64,000 bases of DNA, taken from assembly GCA_001939145.1 (NCBI GenBank), contig LSRX01000781.1, positions 70,747-134,746 of the forward strand. Reading direction: 5' to 3'. This document shows, piece by piece, positions 38,385 through 48,240 of the stretch. The position numbers and the translations under genes are program-made. Numbering within the stretch: the stretch's first letter is position 1; every line of letters starts with the position of its first letter. The DNA is from Symbiodinium microadriaticum. Taxonomy: Eukaryota > Sar > Dinophyceae > Suessiales > Symbiodiniaceae. The notes under the pieces are model-generated. The model was not told the DNA's origin. It saw only the letters and a program-made list of their open reading frames with translations, and did not search any database.

Positions 38385-38830
38385 GACCCCTTAACCCTAG
38401 ACCCCAACCCCATGCTCTTAACCCTATATAAGCCCCGAAACCAAAACTCTAAACCCCACCTCTAAACCCTATAACCCCCAGAAACCATATAAACCCCAAA
38501 GCCCTATAAACCCTAAACCCTATATCAACCCTAGAAGCCCTATAAACCTAATAAGCCCTATAAACTATCAAACCCTAAACTCCTCTATAAACCCTAGAAA
38601 CCTTCGGCTCCTTGCGGAGAAGATTGCTCAAGTACTGCTGCATCCTCTTCTCCTAGAGTTGGCGATGGTAAGAAGGGTTTAGGGTTTAGGGGTTTAAGGT
38701 TTAGGGTTTATAAGGGTTTAGGGTTTAGGGGTTTGGGGGTTTAGGGGTTAGGGGTTTAGGGTTTAGGGTTTATAAGGGTTCAGGGGTTTAGGGTTTAGGG
38801 GTTTACGGTTTAGGGCTTAGGGTATAGAAT
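38385..38830. repeat. CCCTATAAA block followed by TTTAGGG block
   Basis: 38400-38605: CCCTATAAACC-type nonamers. 38672-38830: TTTAGGG/TTTATAAGGG units. Opposite orientations meet around 38,610-38,670. Confidence 0.85.
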
Positions 38831-38882
38831 GCAGCGGGGTGCCAAGAACCATACTCTGAATGGTTTGGCTTAGGGCTTACTA

Positions 38883-38992
38883 CGGTTGATGATATAAATC
38901 CTGCATTACCCATAATAAGGAATATACTGAATATACTATAATTCTCATGGTTTAGGGTCCTGAAGGTAATGCAGGATTTATATCATCAACAG
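38883..38992. mobile_element. MITE family B copy
   Basis: CGGTTGATGATATAAATCCT / atatcatcaacag, TA on both sides. A short 'aatatactg' duplication in the interior. Confidence 0.93.
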
Positions 38993-39071
38993 TAGGGGTT
39001 TAGGGTTTTACTTGGGTCCCCACAACCTATGTATCAGGGTTAAAGGGTTTCGGTGTTTTGAGTTCAGGATA

Positions 39072-39172
39072 TGCCTAGTGTCTCTGTTGTAGTTCCTTTG
39101 TCGGTTTGGCCCATTTCATATATAGGATCCTACAAGGTATCCCAAAAAAAGCAACCACAATGGAGACTATAT
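39072..39172. mobile_element. foldback element, family G copy 3
   Basis: tgcctagtgtctctgttgtag at left, imperfectly inverted as accacaatggagactatatg at right. Confidence 0.78.
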
Positions 39173-39183
39173 GTTTTTTCAGG

Positions 39184-39283
39184 CTTAGTTGCTGAGTTCA
39201 TAGGCCAAAGAAAGTGTACACTTTAAGTTTAATAAGGCGTCATACTATCCCAACAAGTTTTGTGTACTCGTTCGGCTACTGAG
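39184..39283. mobile_element. foldback element, family F copy 3
   Basis: cttagttgctgagttcatag ... gtgtacactttaagttt ... ttcggctactgag. Confidence 0.85.
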
Positions 39284-39361
39284 CAGGGCTTTGGATATTC
39301 AAATGGCCTGTGTGGAGTCTGGAGGGGCTCATATGGATTCTTTGTCTCGGGGTTCCTCTAA

Positions 39362-39470
39362 CCCAGAGGGTCCGAGTACCAGAATAGCAAGTGTTTCGGT
39401 TCAAAAATCCATACCCTGAATGGTTTTTGGACCTTGAAACCCTACTATTTGGGTACTTGGACCCTTAGGG
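39362..39470. mobile_element. foldback element, family C copy
   Basis: cccagagggtccgagtacca ... ccataccctgaatgg ... gggtacttggacccttaggg, followed by TA. Confidence 0.9.
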
Positions 39471-39588
39471 TAAGGTACCCTTTAGTAGCAGTCCGGCGGC
39501 CATGACATCACAGCCTACCGAGTCTACAACGGCAGCAACTTAGGGTCGACGTTACGCTCCAAAGTGAGTTGAACCGTCCCAGAGCTCC

Positions 39589-39703
39589 CCCTAAGGGTCC
39601 AAAGGACCTAATAATCACGTACTTGGGTTATGCATAGTAGTCTTGTAGGTTAGTATTCAGAAGAGTATATGAATATGATTATTAGGTACTTGGACCGTTA
39701 GGG
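39589..39703. mobile_element. foldback element related to family C
   Basis: ccctaagggtccaaaggacct at left, imperfectly inverted as aggtacttggaccgttaggg at right. The interior differs from family C. Confidence 0.7.
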
Positions 39704-40090
39704 TTCCGTTGAATCCCACTGAGAAACTTCACACCTGCTCGTTCTCCAGTACCCCCTTGAAATGGTTTTCTACCAGCAACATCAACAATACAAATAGTAG
39801 TAGCAATACTGGTGATATGCCGGGGACCCTTTTTCTAACATTCAGTTTTAACAAGCAGCAAAACAAGGCACTAATACTCAGAGACTTAAACTCTTAGATG
39901 CAAACAACATTGCAGCTCTCCCTGTTGTTTTTAAATCAATGCATGGGCCTCTCGGGCAAAAAAACAGATTTACACTGGGTAAATCGGGAACACTCACGCC
40001 CGACCTTACATATATCGCCATAAATCCCAGCCCTCAACCCGAAACGAATCCTAAACCCAACACTGTAAACCCAGAGCCCTAAACCCTTTC
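39704..40090. other. unique spacer, no gene recognised
   Basis: No repeat structure apart from loose CCCTAAA units near 40020-40085. Confidence 0.4.
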
Positions 40091-40191
40091 CCCCGAGTAC
40101 CTAAATAGTAAGGTTTTAGGTCCCAAAATCCATACTCTGAATAGTCTTTGGACCTTGAAACCATACTATTTGGGTACTTGGACCCTTAGGG
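40091..40191. mobile_element. foldback element, family C copy
   Basis: ccccgagtacctaaatagta ... ccatactctgaatag ... gggtacttggacccttaggg. A few bases missing at the left tip. Confidence 0.88.
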
Positions 40192-40309
40192 TTTTCAAGC
40201 CGGGTCACCTTGCTTTTTGCCGGCGCCCATTCGCGGAGTGACTCTACACCGACCTCCGAAGACGTGGCTCTTGGCTTGGGGCTTTTCCGCTCCTGGCCTT
40301 AAGGGTGTA

Positions 40310-40330
40310 CCCAGAGGGTCCGAGTACCCT
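40310..40330. mobile_element. family C left terminus only
   Basis: cccagagggtccgagtaccc with TA before it. The rest of the element is gone. Confidence 0.65.
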
Positions 40331-40469
40331 ATATAAGAGAATAGCGTTAAGGTGTTTGGGGTTTTGTGTATGGGTCAAGGAGGTTTCGGGTGTTGGGTGT
40401 CGGGCTTAGGGTTTGGAATTAGGGTGTTTAGCATTTAGGGCTTGTGGTGTTAAGGGCTTTAGGGTTATA

Positions 40470-41190
40470 GGACCGATGGCCATCGTGGTTAACTGATCTT
40501 GTAAGCTGTAACTGCAGTTGATGTTGCTGTAATGGCGTTACTGTTGCTATCGTAGCGATGCGGGATTGACGATACTTCGTACTTGTTATGGCTGTTACTG
40601 CTACGATCGGTGTAACTGTTGCCAATAGTTGGAGCAAATGTATGGTTAGGATGCGACTATCGAAAATGAGGTTATCACAATAATGAACCTTATCAGAGGC
40701 CAGTGTGCTAGAGGTAGAATGAAACGGTTGCCCGCCATTCAAAAGAAAGCGCACACGCTGACGGCAAGTAAAGGCACTAGCAATCTCCAAAATGCAGCAC
40801 CAACAAAAATATTATGTTATGTGATAATAAGGTATCATGTAATGTTGTATGTACTGTATCATACCACATTAGGTTATAGTGTACTATATGATATTACATT
40901 ATAGCAGATTATAGTTATCTCTATGTTAGGCTTTGAAGGCTTGGCGGAGTCGGGGTAATAGACCCTAAAACCAACTTAACCTCTAAGCCCTAAACCGGGT
41001 GGGGGGTCGGTTTGGATCTTCTGAACCGCAGGGAACTAACTGGACAAAGCAGGATACTTGGGATTGTATATGATCGTATGGTATATTATAGTATACCGTA
41101 GTCTATTATAGTATCATAGAATGGTATTACTATTCTTGTATGTATTTTTGTATAATATAGTATATTACAATATCTTTTGTCAGCTTTTGT
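40470..41190. repeat. degenerate triplet and AT-rich TATAG region
   Basis: 40500-40640 is rich in gtt/act/gct triplets. 40800-40925 and 41065-41180 are AT-rich with tatagta, gtatact and gatatta motifs. A 120-codon minus frame over the first part is low-complexity Thr/Ile/Ala and not accepted as a gene. Confidence 0.55.
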
Positions 41191-41354
41191 CCTCGTACAT
41201 GTCCAGTATCCTAAGCGAACTACAGGTTAGCCTTCGGGAATATATAGGTTTAGTTGTAGCAGAAAAGAAGGCAAAGGTCACCTATTCTACTACGAGGGCA
41301 GGTAAACCCTAAACCGTGTCTGCCCAAGTCTCATAAATGGGGCCTGAATACCTG

Positions 41355-41462
41355 GTCGGTCCATACAAACTACTCCATTATGGAGTGAGGTCCCCGAGCC
41401 CCTACTGCGGATGATCTCTTGGGGCCCAATTCCATCATGGTAATCATATGGACCCTCGGGGC
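41355..41462. mobile_element. foldback element, family J copy 3
   Basis: ggtccatacaaactactcc at left, inverted as atggtaatcatatggacc at right. Confidence 0.77.
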
Positions 41463-41488
41463 ACGCTATGGTGTTCATCATATACTCG

Positions 41489-41604
41489 CCCTAAGGGTCC
41501 AAGTACCCAAATAGTACTTGTAGGGCTTCAAGGTCCAAAAACCATTCAGAGCATGGATTTTGGGAACCTAAAACCTAACTATTTGGCTACTGGGACCCTC
41601 TGGG
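41489..41604. mobile_element. foldback element, family C copy
   Basis: ccctaagggtccaagtaccc ... cagagcatggattttggga ... ggctactgggaccctctggg. Confidence 0.9.
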
Positions 41605-42021
41605 TCAATTCCTGTAGAGTTGTTACCAGACCATCTCCCAATTGCCTGTAACGGCGCTGCAACGGCTCGGTAGGGGCTCTGCGTCAAGGGTTTTCAAGGG
41701 CACCTTTTTCTGCAACGGCCTGAAGAACTAGAGTAGGGTGTTGGCATACTTTTATTTAGCGTAAAGCGGATCAAACTATCGATGATTCAGATGCCTGTAA
41801 GGGGGAAGCCGGTCAAAGACGGCCTCTTGCCTTAACGCTCTCCGACCACGATCCTGCAAGACACCCCATACGCCAAGCTCTAAATCCTAAAAATCCCCCA
41901 AACACCCTCGAACCTCAAACCCCTAAACCCCCTAAACCCTAAACCCGCCCTAAAACCCAAAAGAATCAATTCCAGAACCCACAAAAAACAACGAACCCTA
42001 CGCCAACCCCTGCATACCATA
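41605..42021. other. unique spacer, no gene recognised
   Basis: Unique until about 41870, then loose CCCTAAA units to 41955. Confidence 0.4.
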
Positions 42022-42159
42022 CCCTACGGGTCCAAGTACCCAAATAGTAGGGTTTAGGGTTTTAGGGTTTAGGGCTTAGGGCTTAGAAGGGTTTAGGGTG
42101 TAAGTTTACCTTAAGGCTTCAAGTGCCCAAATCGTCGGGTGTCAAGGTCCCGAAACCAT
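42022..42159. mobile_element. family C copy interrupted by telomere-like tract
   Basis: tccaagtacccaaatagtaggg (from about 42030) is followed by TTTAGGG units (42052-42110), then a diverged second copy of the same phrase (ttcaagtgcccaaatcg) and the element interior. Confidence 0.75.
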
Positions 42160-42165
42160 AATTTT

Positions 42166-42227
42166 AGGAGTTAGGATTAGGCGGACCCTTGGGGATATAG
42201 ACCCCCTCAATAAGGTCCCTTTCTTGA
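42166..42227. mobile_element. partial family L copy
   Basis: gagttaggattaggcggacc ... cctcaataaggtcccttt, cut at the N at 42228. Confidence 0.7.
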
Positions 42228-42228
42228 N
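42228..42228. other. single-N assembly join
   Basis: One undetermined base exactly where the first copy of the 1.83-kb duplication begins. Confidence 0.97.
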
Positions 42229-44060
42229 CAGAGTATGGATTTTGGGACCTAAAACCTTACTATTTTGGGTACTCGGACCCCCTGGGCAACCCTAAACCCT
42301 AACCCCCAAGCCCTGAACCCCTAAACCCCAAACCCTAAACCCTAAACCCCAAACCCTAAAGCCTTACTGCTTGGGTACTCGGACCCTGTGGGGTGTGAGC
42401 CGGGGCTCGTATTCAGGCATCTGGTCTTCCACTTCTCCAGGAAAATTCGCAGCGCCAAGGCAGCAAGCTCCTGTCTCAAGCCCAGGTGACCACCCAAGAC
42501 GATAATCGGAACCCCAATATGACTAAAGTGCCATTTCCTCCCTTTCCCTGAGGCTAGTAGGGTTTCAAAGTCCAAAAACCATTTAGAGTATGGATTTTGG
42601 GGACCTAAAACCGTACTCTTTGGATACTCGGAAGCCGCCATGAATGGAAGGTCGTGCATTGACACGACCTCCGATGTTAGGTTTCAGGGCTTGGAAGTCT
42701 GGTGATTTTCGGCGGGGTCTGGGCCCCGATATATTTTGAAAGTCTGGGTGCTTTCCATGTTCCAAGTTTAGGAGTTGAGGGTTTAGAGGTTTGCATGTTT
42801 AATTCGGAATGACCATGGAGAAGGGCCGAAGTTCCCAAGTCGCAGGGTGGAGATACCGCGCACCATTCAGAGTATAGTGTTGGAACCGAAAACCCAAAGA
42901 CTTGGCTGCTTGAACCCTCCTGGTATTAAGATTTTATCGAATTACCCAAACACTAAACCCTAAAGCCCTAAAACCCCCCGAAACCTGAAACCGGGCGCCA
43001 TGAGGGCTTCTGACACGGTCGCGGGCGTTTAATCTAGTTTCGGTGGAGGGAAAGGATGTCTGTGGGGACAAGGGCCAGCAGGGCTTATTTAGGGTTTCGG
43101 GTTTAGGGGTTTAGGGGTTAGGGGTTTTGGGTTTAGGGATTTAGGGGTTTTGGGTTCAGGGGTTAAGGGGTTTAGAGGTTTAGGGTTTAGGGGTTCAGGG
43201 TTTAGGGTTGGGGCTTGTAGAAGGTGGGTTGAGATGGGTTGAAAACAGATAGAAAGTTGAACTGACGAATACAGAGGCATTGATAAGAACTGGCACTGCC
43301 GGCGTTGGAGCGATCTCCGCACCGTGAAACCGTACCATGACCGGGTGCAGCAGATTGTGATGGCTGGTAAGGAGCGCTGCCCATGCCAACGTGGATTCGA
43401 ACCCCATGAATTTGTTGCGGTGTAATAACGGGCACGGAGACGGAATCAAGGCCGGGACCCCGTACTTGCCAAAGTCCCGCAAAACCTCTGTGCGGCATCA
43501 CGCAGCGACGCAGCGCACGCTCGGCAGCGAGATTGGATGCCGCACGGTCGGCGCATGTCCAAGTCACGCGATGCTCAAAAAGCCGGGCAACATCCTGGGA
43601 GCAACAAGCAAGTCTCTCAACCCGTCGTTGGGTCTCACAGGTTGTCTCGGCAGTCGATGGGTCGACGACTTGAAGCGGGCAAGGAATGGTACAGGATCAC
43701 AAATTTCTAACTTAAAGCAACCCATGTCAATCTGCTGATCCTCGAAAGGAACCCAAAACCCCAAACCCTAAACTCTTGAAAGGAACGTTGGCATGACTAC
43801 TAAACGCCCCTTAAAGAACCCTTAGCAGGACCCTTCATTGACTAGACACCCTGCTGGCAGGTCCGGATGGAATGCCTGGAGTGTTCTGGTTTGAGCTTAG
43901 GGCTCAGGGTTTGGGGTTGGAAGGGTCCAACCCAGAGGGTCCGAGTACCCAAATAGTAAGGTTTTAGGTTCCAAAACCCATACCCTGAATGGTTTTTGGA
44001 CTCTGAAGCCCTACTATTTGGGCACTTGGACCCTTAGGGTCACCCTAAACCCTAAACCCT
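42229..44060. repeat. 1.83-kb segmental duplication, copy 1
   Basis: Same as 44266-46097 (offset 2,037) as far as I can see. Contents: family C remnants (42229-42286, 42362-42392, 42556-42632), a CCCTAAA tract, about 1 kb of otherwise unique sequence (42640-43740) with TTTAGGG at 43085-43215, and a complete family C (43931-44039). The several 60-121-codon frames in the unique part occur identically in both copies and match no family I know. Confidence 0.93.
43931..44039. mobile_element. foldback element, family C copy (in duplication copy 1)
   Basis: cccagagggtccgagtaccca ... cccataccctgaatgg ... gggcacttggacccttaggg. Confidence 0.88.
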
Positions 44061-44213
44061 AAAGCCCAAGACCTAAACCCTGATCCAAAAGCCCTATAAT
44101 GCCTAAAGTCTCTTACACGCCCACCACACTTTCAAAAGAAATGCAGCTGTAAAGCCCTATGAACCCTACACCCGCACCCTACAAGGCCCTGCCAACCCAA
44201 CGCCCCAAAGTGT

Positions 44214-44323
44214 CCCTAAGGGTCCAAGTGCCCACATGGTATGGTTTCACGGTCCAAAAACCATCCAGAGTATGGATTTTGGGACCTAAAACCTTACTAT
44301 TTTGGGTACTCGGACCCCCTGGG
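44214..44323. mobile_element. foldback element, family C copy spanning the duplication edge
   Basis: ccctaagggtccaagtgccc ... cagagtatggattttgggac ... tactcggaccccctggg. The shared segment begins inside it at 44266. Confidence 0.88.
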
Positions 44324-46097
44324 CAACCCTAAACCCTAACCCCCAAGCCCTGAACCCCTAAACCCCAAACCCTAAACCCTAAACCCCAAACCCTAAAGCC
44401 TTACTGCTTGGGTACTCGGACCCTGTGGGGTGTGAGCCGGGGCTCGTATTCAGGCATCTGGTCTTCCACTTCTCCAGGAAAATTCGCAGCGCCAAGGCAG
44501 CAAGCTCCTGTCTCAAGCCCAGGTGACCACCCAAGACGATAATCGGAACCCCAATATGACTAAAGTGCCATTTCCTCCCTTTCCCTGAGGCTAGTAGGGT
44601 TTCAAAGTCCAAAAACCATTTAGAGTATGGATTTTGGGGACCTAAAACCGTACTCTTTGGATACTCGGAAGCCGCCATGAATGGAAGGTCGTGCATTGAC
44701 ACGACCTCCGATGTTAGGTTTCAGGGCTTGGAAGTCTGGTGATTTTCGGCGGGGTCTGGGCCCCGATATATTTTGAAAGTCTGGGTGCTTTCCATGTTCC
44801 AAGTTTAGGAGTTGAGGGTTTAGAGGTTTGCATGTTTAATTCGGAATGACCATGGAGAAGGGCCGAAGTTCCCAAGTCGCAGGGTGGAGATACCGCGCAC
44901 CATTCAGAGTATAGTGTTGGAACCGAAAACCCAAAGACTTGGCTGCTTGAACCCTCCTGGTATTAAGATTTTATCGAATTACCCAAACACTAAACCCTAA
45001 AGCCCTAAAACCCCCCGAAACCTGAAACCGGGCGCCATGAGGGCTTCTGACACGGTCGCGGGCGTTTAATCTAGTTTCGGTGGAGGGAAAGGATGTCTGT
45101 GGGGACAAGGGCCAGCAGGGCTTATTTAGGGTTTCGGGTTTAGGGGTTTAGGGGTTAGGGGTTTTGGGTTTAGGGATTTAGGGGTTTTGGGTTCAGGGGT
45201 TAAGGGGTTTAGAGGTTTAGGGTTTAGGGGTTCAGGGTTTAGGGTTGGGGCTTGTAGAAGGTGGGTTGAGATGGGTTGAAAACAGATAGAAAGTTGAACT
45301 GACGAATACAGAGGCATTGATAAGAACTGGCACTGCCGGCGTTGGAGCGATCTCCGCACCGTGAAACCGTACCATGACCGGGTGCAGCAGATTGTGATGG
45401 CTGGTAAGGAGCGCTGCCCATGCCAACGTGGATTCGAACCCCATGAATTTGTTGCGGTGTAATAACGGGCACGGAGACGGAATCAAGGCCGGGACCCCGT
45501 ACTTGCCAAAGTCCCGCAAAACCTCTGTGCGGCATCACGCAGCGACGCAGCGCACGCTCGGCAGCGAGATTGGATGCCGCACGGTCGGCGCATGTCCAAG
45601 TCACGCGATGCTCAAAAAGCCGGGCAACATCCTGGGAGCAACAAGCAAGTCTCTCAACCCGTCGTTGGGTCTCACAGGTTGTCTCGGCAGTCGATGGGTC
45701 GACGACTTGAAGCGGGCAAGGAATGGTACAGGATCACAAATTTCTAACTTAAAGCAACCCATGTCAATCTGCTGATCCTCGAAAGGAACCCAAAACCCCA
45801 AACCCTAAACTCTTGAAAGGAACGTTGGCATGACTACTAAACGCCCCTTAAAGAACCCTTAGCAGGACCCTTCATTGACTAGACACCCTGCTGGCAGGTC
45901 CGGATGGAATGCCTGGAGTGTTCTGGTTTGAGCTTAGGGCTCAGGGTTTGGGGTTGGAAGGGTCCAACCCAGAGGGTCCGAGTACCCAAATAGTAAGGTT
46001 TTAGGTTCCAAAACCCATACCCTGAATGGTTTTTGGACTCTGAAGCCCTACTATTTGGGCACTTGGACCCTTAGGGTCACCCTAAACCCTAAACCCT
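44266..46097. repeat. 1.83-kb segmental duplication, copy 2
   Basis: Repeats 42229-44060, ending within the CCCTAAA tract after the second complete family C (45968-46076). The 205 bp between the copies (44061-44265) are present once. Confidence 0.93.
45968..46076. mobile_element. foldback element, family C copy (in duplication copy 2)
   Basis: Same sequence as 43931-44039. Confidence 0.88.
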
Positions 46098-46257
46098 CAA
46101 CCCTAAAACCCTAAAGCCCTAAACCCCTAAAGCCCCTCAACTTAAAACCCTAAACCGCGGACGAACTGAAGGGCCCTTTCTAGCCAGCCCTAGCGCCTCT
46201 CGAACACACCCCCACGAGTGAGGGCTGGACTTAAGTTGAGGCACGTTCTACCTACTA

Positions 46258-46359
46258 CGGTTGATGATGTAAATCCTGCGTTACCCATAATAAGAATATA
46301 CGATAATTCCCATAGTTTAAGGTCATTAAGGTACTGCAGGATTTATATATAATCAACAG
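46258..46359. mobile_element. MITE family B copy
   Basis: CGGTTGATGATGTAAATCCT / atatataatcaacag, TA on both sides. Confidence 0.92.
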
Positions 46360-46580
46360 TAGGAGGCTCGCGGGTTTGGCGTCGAGGTTTCCGGGTTAAG
46401 GGCTCCAGGAGTTGGGGTTCCAGGTTTGGGGTTTGGGGTTCCGGGTTTGGGGTTTAGGGCTTTCAGGGTCTAGGACACCCAAGACCTGTGCTTTAGTGTC
46501 TAATATATAGAACGCTTATGGTACCCTGCACTTCTAGAAACCCATACTCACTTATAGTAACCAATTTTTAGATCCCTGTA

Positions 46581-46689
46581 CCCAGAGACTCCAACACCCC
46601 TTAATTAAGGAATATACCTTCAACTATAATAGGAACCCTAATATGATTTAAGGTATATTCCTTCATTAAGCTGTTTTGGAGTCTCTGGG
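46581..46689. mobile_element. foldback element, family D copy, TA-flanked
   Basis: CCCAGAGACTCCAACACCCC at left, inverted as gctgttttggagtctctggg at right. TA on both sides (46579-46580, 46690-46691). Confidence 0.92.
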
Positions 46690-46870
46690 TAAGGAGCCCC
46701 AAAAAGGACCCCATTTCTAGATGCCTACATTACAGGATCAATCCTCAACCCTAAACCCTAAACCCTAAAAGCCTCAACCCTAAACCCTAAACCCTTAGAC
46801 CCTAAACCCTAAACCCTTAGACCCTAAACCCTAAACCCCTAATAATGTAAGGAGCCCCAAAAGGGTCCCA
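46690..46870 (-). repeat. CCCTAAA tract between 22-bp near-direct repeats
   Basis: taaggagccccaaaaaggac (46690-) recurs as taaggagccccaaaagggtc (46849-). Between lie about 30 bp of unique sequence and CCCTAAA units (46745-46842). Confidence 0.75.
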
Positions 46871-46940
46871 GCAGCCGGGTGAGAGGGAGGCTGGCCCAGC
46901 CTCGTTCAGGCCCACGACCGACATGGAGTTCTTGCGAAGA

Positions 46941-47231
46941 AACTTAGTTGCTGGGTCTAGGGTTTAAAGTTTCAATTAAGGGTTCTAGGCTTTCTTAGGG
47001 TTTAGGGGTTTAAGGGTTTAGGTTTATAGTAACTTAGTTGCTGAGTTCATAAGTTTAGGGTTCATACGGTCTAGGGGTCTAGGGGTTTAGGGGTGCAGGG
47101 GTTTAGGGTTTAGGGGTTTGGGTTTAGGGAGTTGCTGAGTTCATAAGCCAAAAAAAAAGGTGCACACTTTCAGTTTCATAAGGAGTCATATTATCCCAAA
47201 AAGCTCAATGTGTACTCATTCAGCTACTAAG
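46941..47231. mobile_element. family F copy twice interrupted by telomere-like tracts
   Basis: AACTTAGTTGCTGGGT (46941-46956) recurs as AACTTAGTTGCTGAGT (47031-47046) around one TTTAGGG tract. AGTTGCTGAGTTCATAAG (47036-47053) recurs exactly at 47130-47147 around a second (47054-47129). The element then continues to its right end at 47231. Confidence 0.88.
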
Positions 47232-47396
47232 GAAGCCTGGCTTTCTGGGTTTAGGTTGGGTACTCCCCCCATACAGTAACAGTCGATAACAGGGCTACTA
47301 CTTATATATCCATATTCTGAATATAACCCAACTGTTGCTGATGAGTGGGGGCTGTATCCAAGGTTTGAGGTTAATGAACGGGTCTTAATAACTCGA

Positions 47397-47432
<36 letters not shown>

Positions 47433-47950
47433 TTTTATTTTGGGGGTTTTAGAGTTTGGGTTTAGGGTTTAGGGTTTATAGGTTTTAGGGTTTAGGTTTT
47501 AGGTTTTAGGGTTTGCGATTTTGGGGTGTAGAGTTTGGGATTATTATGCAGTGTCCTACGTTCCTTCACAGATCAATAAAACGTGTCCCCAATATGTAGG
47601 GCTGTTGGCTATTTTTGGCTTTAGCGATTGGGTTTAGGCGGTATCGCTGATGCACTTTCAGTTCTCGGCGTCAGCCTTAAAGCCATAGAGAGCTGCACGA
47701 CTTTCGACACTGCAAACTCGTGCCATAAACCCTAAACTAAACCCAGCCCTAAGCCCTAAACCCTACACCCTAAACCCTAAGCCCTAAACTCTACACCCTA
47801 AACCCTAAGCCCTAAGCCCTGAGCCCTAAGCCCTAAACCCTCAGCCCTAAACCCTAAACCCCAAGCCCTAAGCCCTAAACCCCAAAAACCCTGCTGTAAA
47901 ACCCCCCCTAACTTTTGGGATCTAAGACCTTAGGCCCCGTATTCATAAGG
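47232..47950. other. spacer, (AT)n, TTTAGGG and CCCTAAA tracts
   Basis: (AT)n at 47405-47431, TTTAGGG derivatives 47445-47530, CCCTAAA derivatives 47725-47895. No gene. Confidence 0.55.
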
Positions 47951-48123
47951 CCCAAAGACTCCCAAACCCCTTAATTGAGGAATATACCTTAAATCATATA
48001 AAAGGGTTCCTATTAATATAGATTAAGGTACCTTAAGTGAGGAATATACCTTAAACAAAAATAGGAACCCTATTATGAGTTTGAGGCATATTCCTTAGTT
48101 AAGGGGTTTCGGGTTTTTTGGGG
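47951..48123. mobile_element. foldback element, family D copy with internal duplication
   Basis: cccaaagactcccaaacccc at left, inverted as aaggggtttcgggttttttggg at right. The gaggaatatacctta ... aggaaccctatta core occurs twice. Confidence 0.8.
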
Positions 48124-48240
48124 CAGCAAACAAGCACATCTTAGGCTTTAGGGTCCAGGGTCCAGGGTTTAGGCTTCAGAGTTTAGGCTTTAGGCTTTAG
48201 GGCTTGGGGTTTAAGGTTTAGGGGTTTAGGGTTTAGGGTT

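Noticed and set aside
43393-43403. tRNA T-arm-like GGTTCGAATCC on the minus strand (also 45430-45440)
   Set aside because: No matching acceptor stem, D arm or anticodon arm within 70 bp upstream on that strand.
43202-43738. Overlapping 95-121-codon frames in the duplicated segment
   Set aside because: Present identically in both copies, both strands open, no recognisable motif; one continues into a TTTAGGG tract.
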